The notes beneath the pieces were generated by a model. The model ran no database searches. It was not told the DNA's origin and saw only the letters and a program-made list of their open reading frames with translations. The position numbers and the translations under genes are program-made. Below are positions 63,069 through 64,000 of a DNA stretch of 64,000 nt, one piece after another; position 1 is the first letter of the stretch; each line of letters starts with the position of its first letter. Source of the DNA: an uncultured bacterium (GTDB lineage: Bacteria; Bacteroidota; Ignavibacteria; Kapaibacteriales; UBA4661); NCBI GenBank assembly GCA_937899715.1, contig CALCNX010000125.1:7667-71666 (forward strand), given 5' to 3'.

Positions 63069-63980
63069 ATGACCACTGCCCTTCCCTTTCTTGCCGCTCC
63101 CCGCACACACGCTCCCTTGCAGAACGCTTCCGATACCCTCGGTCTGCCGATACTTCGTTCGCCCGATGGCGCATCCTACAACGTTGTGCGGGGCGTTCCA
63201 ATTTTTGTCAATAGCGATGCGGCGGACGTGGGACATGACACAACACACCGTGCCGCAGAGTTTGAAGAAATGTATCAAAGCCTAAACGAGCCGTGGAAAT
63301 ATAGCGGGCGGATGGCAGAGGTCTTGCGCCATGAGTTCGTATCGGCAATCGCACCCGATGTGTGTCCTGCGCCCGAATGGGTGCTGGACTTAGGGTGCAG
63401 CGTAGGGCAGCTTTCAGCACATTTGGGGAAACAATTTCCACGCATTGCCTCGCTGGATGTTTCTGCGACTGCCGTGTGGAAGGCGCAAGAATACTGCGCT
63501 GCAATGAATAACGGAAGCAGTGCCACAGAATTTGCCTTCGTCGTGGGAAGCGCTACGGAACTGCCTTTTGCGGCAGAAAGTTTTTCGCTTGTGGTTGCAT
63601 CGGATGGACTCTTCGGATGGGAACTTTCGGAAGCGGCACAGAAAGAAGTAGTGAGCGAAATTGTTCGCGTCTTGAAGCCCGGTGGCGTGGCAATTTTTAC
63701 AGATTACTTGGGACACAAAAAATTCGACCGCTTGTTTCGCCTTATTGACCAAAGCCCGCTTCGGCGCGAGCGTACCGAGTATCTGCACGACCGCCTATGG
63801 TATCAGATGGAATCGTGGCTTCATTTGATTCAAAACACGGGTTTCGCAAAAGCGGTATTGCGCAATCGCCCGTTGGCACTTGGGCTGAGAAGTATAGCGC
63901 AGTTATTTGGCGCATGGGCATCAAAGCACGTTTGCGTGGTGGCGCGTAAGAGCTTGTTTGAAAAGTCGGAAAGTAGGTAA
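63069..63980 (+). CDS. Class I SAM-dependent methyltransferase
   Basis: 303 residues from the ATG at 63069 (MTTALPFLAAPRTHAP); an earlier in-frame ATG at 62904 would require an unlikely 55-residue leader. An N-terminal segment (LGLPILRSPDGASYNVVRGVPIF) has the position and spacing of the Trm112-like zinc ribbon found in such proteins but has lost its cysteines. Motif I is VLDLGCSVGQLSAHL, the acidic residue of motif II is SLDVS, and motif IV/V includes SLVVASDGLFGWELS and VLKPGGVAIFTDYLG. The substrate is unknown. Confidence 0.9.
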   Translation: MTTALPFLAAPRTHAPLQNASDTLGLPILRSPDGASYNVVRGVPIFVNSDAADVGHDTTHRAAEFEEMYQSLNEPWKYSGRMAEVLRHEFVSAIAPDVCPAPEWVLDLGCSVGQLSAHLGKQFPRIASLDVSATAVWKAQEYCAAMNNGSSATEFAFVVGSATELPFAAESFSLVVASDGLFGWELSEAAQKEVVSEIVRVLKPGGVAIFTDYLGHKKFDRLFRLIDQSPLRRERTEYLHDRLWYQMESWLHLIQNTGFAKAVLRNRPLALGLRSIAQLFGAWASKHVCVVARKSLFEKSESR

Positions 63981-63986
63981 AAAAAG

Positions 63987-63999
63987 CGGGCAAAGCCCG
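63987..63999 (+). terminator. Short hairpin at the window end
   Basis: CGGGC-AAA-GCCCG follows the last stop codon by 6 nt. The window ends directly after it, so no T tract can be judged. Confidence 0.4.
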
Positions 64000-64000
64000 A

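Noticed and set aside
1..64000. CRISPR arrays, rRNA genes, prophage or transposase genes
   Set aside because: No direct-repeat arrays with regular spacing, no rRNA sequence, and no transposase, integrase or phage structural motif were seen on either strand.

Overview
The window looks like chromosome of a Gram-negative member of the Bacteroidota/Chlorobiota (FCB) group, most likely from the Ignavibacteria/Kapabacteria side. Two secreted proteins carry type IX secretion C-terminal sorting domains. Other FCB-like content includes OmpA-type envelope proteins, a Reg_prop/Y_Y_Y sensor kinase, LolC/E, LpxH, MenA and NuoC. Most genes have no clear Shine-Dalgarno sequence, and several start regions carry TTG-N18-20-TAnnTTTG promoters, as described for the Bacteroidota primary sigma factor. 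The genus call is inference.

Layout. 1-1431: start of a membrane pyrophosphatase gene (minus). 1549-2160: tRNA-Val(GAC) with its own promoter and terminator, then three palindromic intergenic elements. 2220-10154: type I restriction-modification operon hsdM-hsdS-hsdR plus a YgjP-like metalloprotease. 10249-11951: exported protein, single-domain response regulator, small membrane protein. 12046-17513 (minus): GH13 amylase, a BNR-propeller/double-OmpA protein and a barrel/OmpA-like protein. 17749-22669 (plus): coiled-coil protein, TIG/T9SS protein, rnhA, a candidate structured RNA of about 190 nt, obgE and a membrane protein. 22677-25319 (minus): AsmA-family protein. 25528-29235 (plus): large sensor kinase. 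29240-30605 (minus): a second TIG/T9SS gene followed by a 48-bp rnhA remnant, so the TIG-rnhA junction exists twice in inverted orientation about 10 kb apart. 30684-36675: menA, thioredoxin-like protein, lone nuoC, fatty acid hydroxylase, TerC, LpxH-like hydrolase, EamA transporter. 36815-37530: PIN toxin-antitoxin pair. 37822-42387: methyltransferase and an AddB-like nuclease.

42547-53836 is one long minus-strand stretch with two units. The first is an AraC regulator upstream of a TolC-RND-adaptor efflux operon whose RND gene is split by a 2-bp duplication. The second is a tightly packed five-gene unit (small membrane protein, di-heme oxidoreductase-like lipoprotein, Rieske lipoprotein, porin, cation diffusion facilitator). 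It has a textbook promoter and an 18-bp palindrome that resembles DtxR/MntR-family operators, which suggests a metal-responsive electron-transfer and metal-transport system. 54028-64000: M16 and M17 peptidases, a DUF2256 zinc protein, a lipoprotein, birA, an orphan LytTR regulator, a LolC/E-like permease, a hotdog thioesterase and a final methyltransferase.

The most useful items for follow-up are the metal-linked redox operon, the candidate RNA upstream of obgE, the split RND permease, and the inverted TIG/rnhA duplication. No CRISPR array, rRNA, transposase or integrase gene was recognised.
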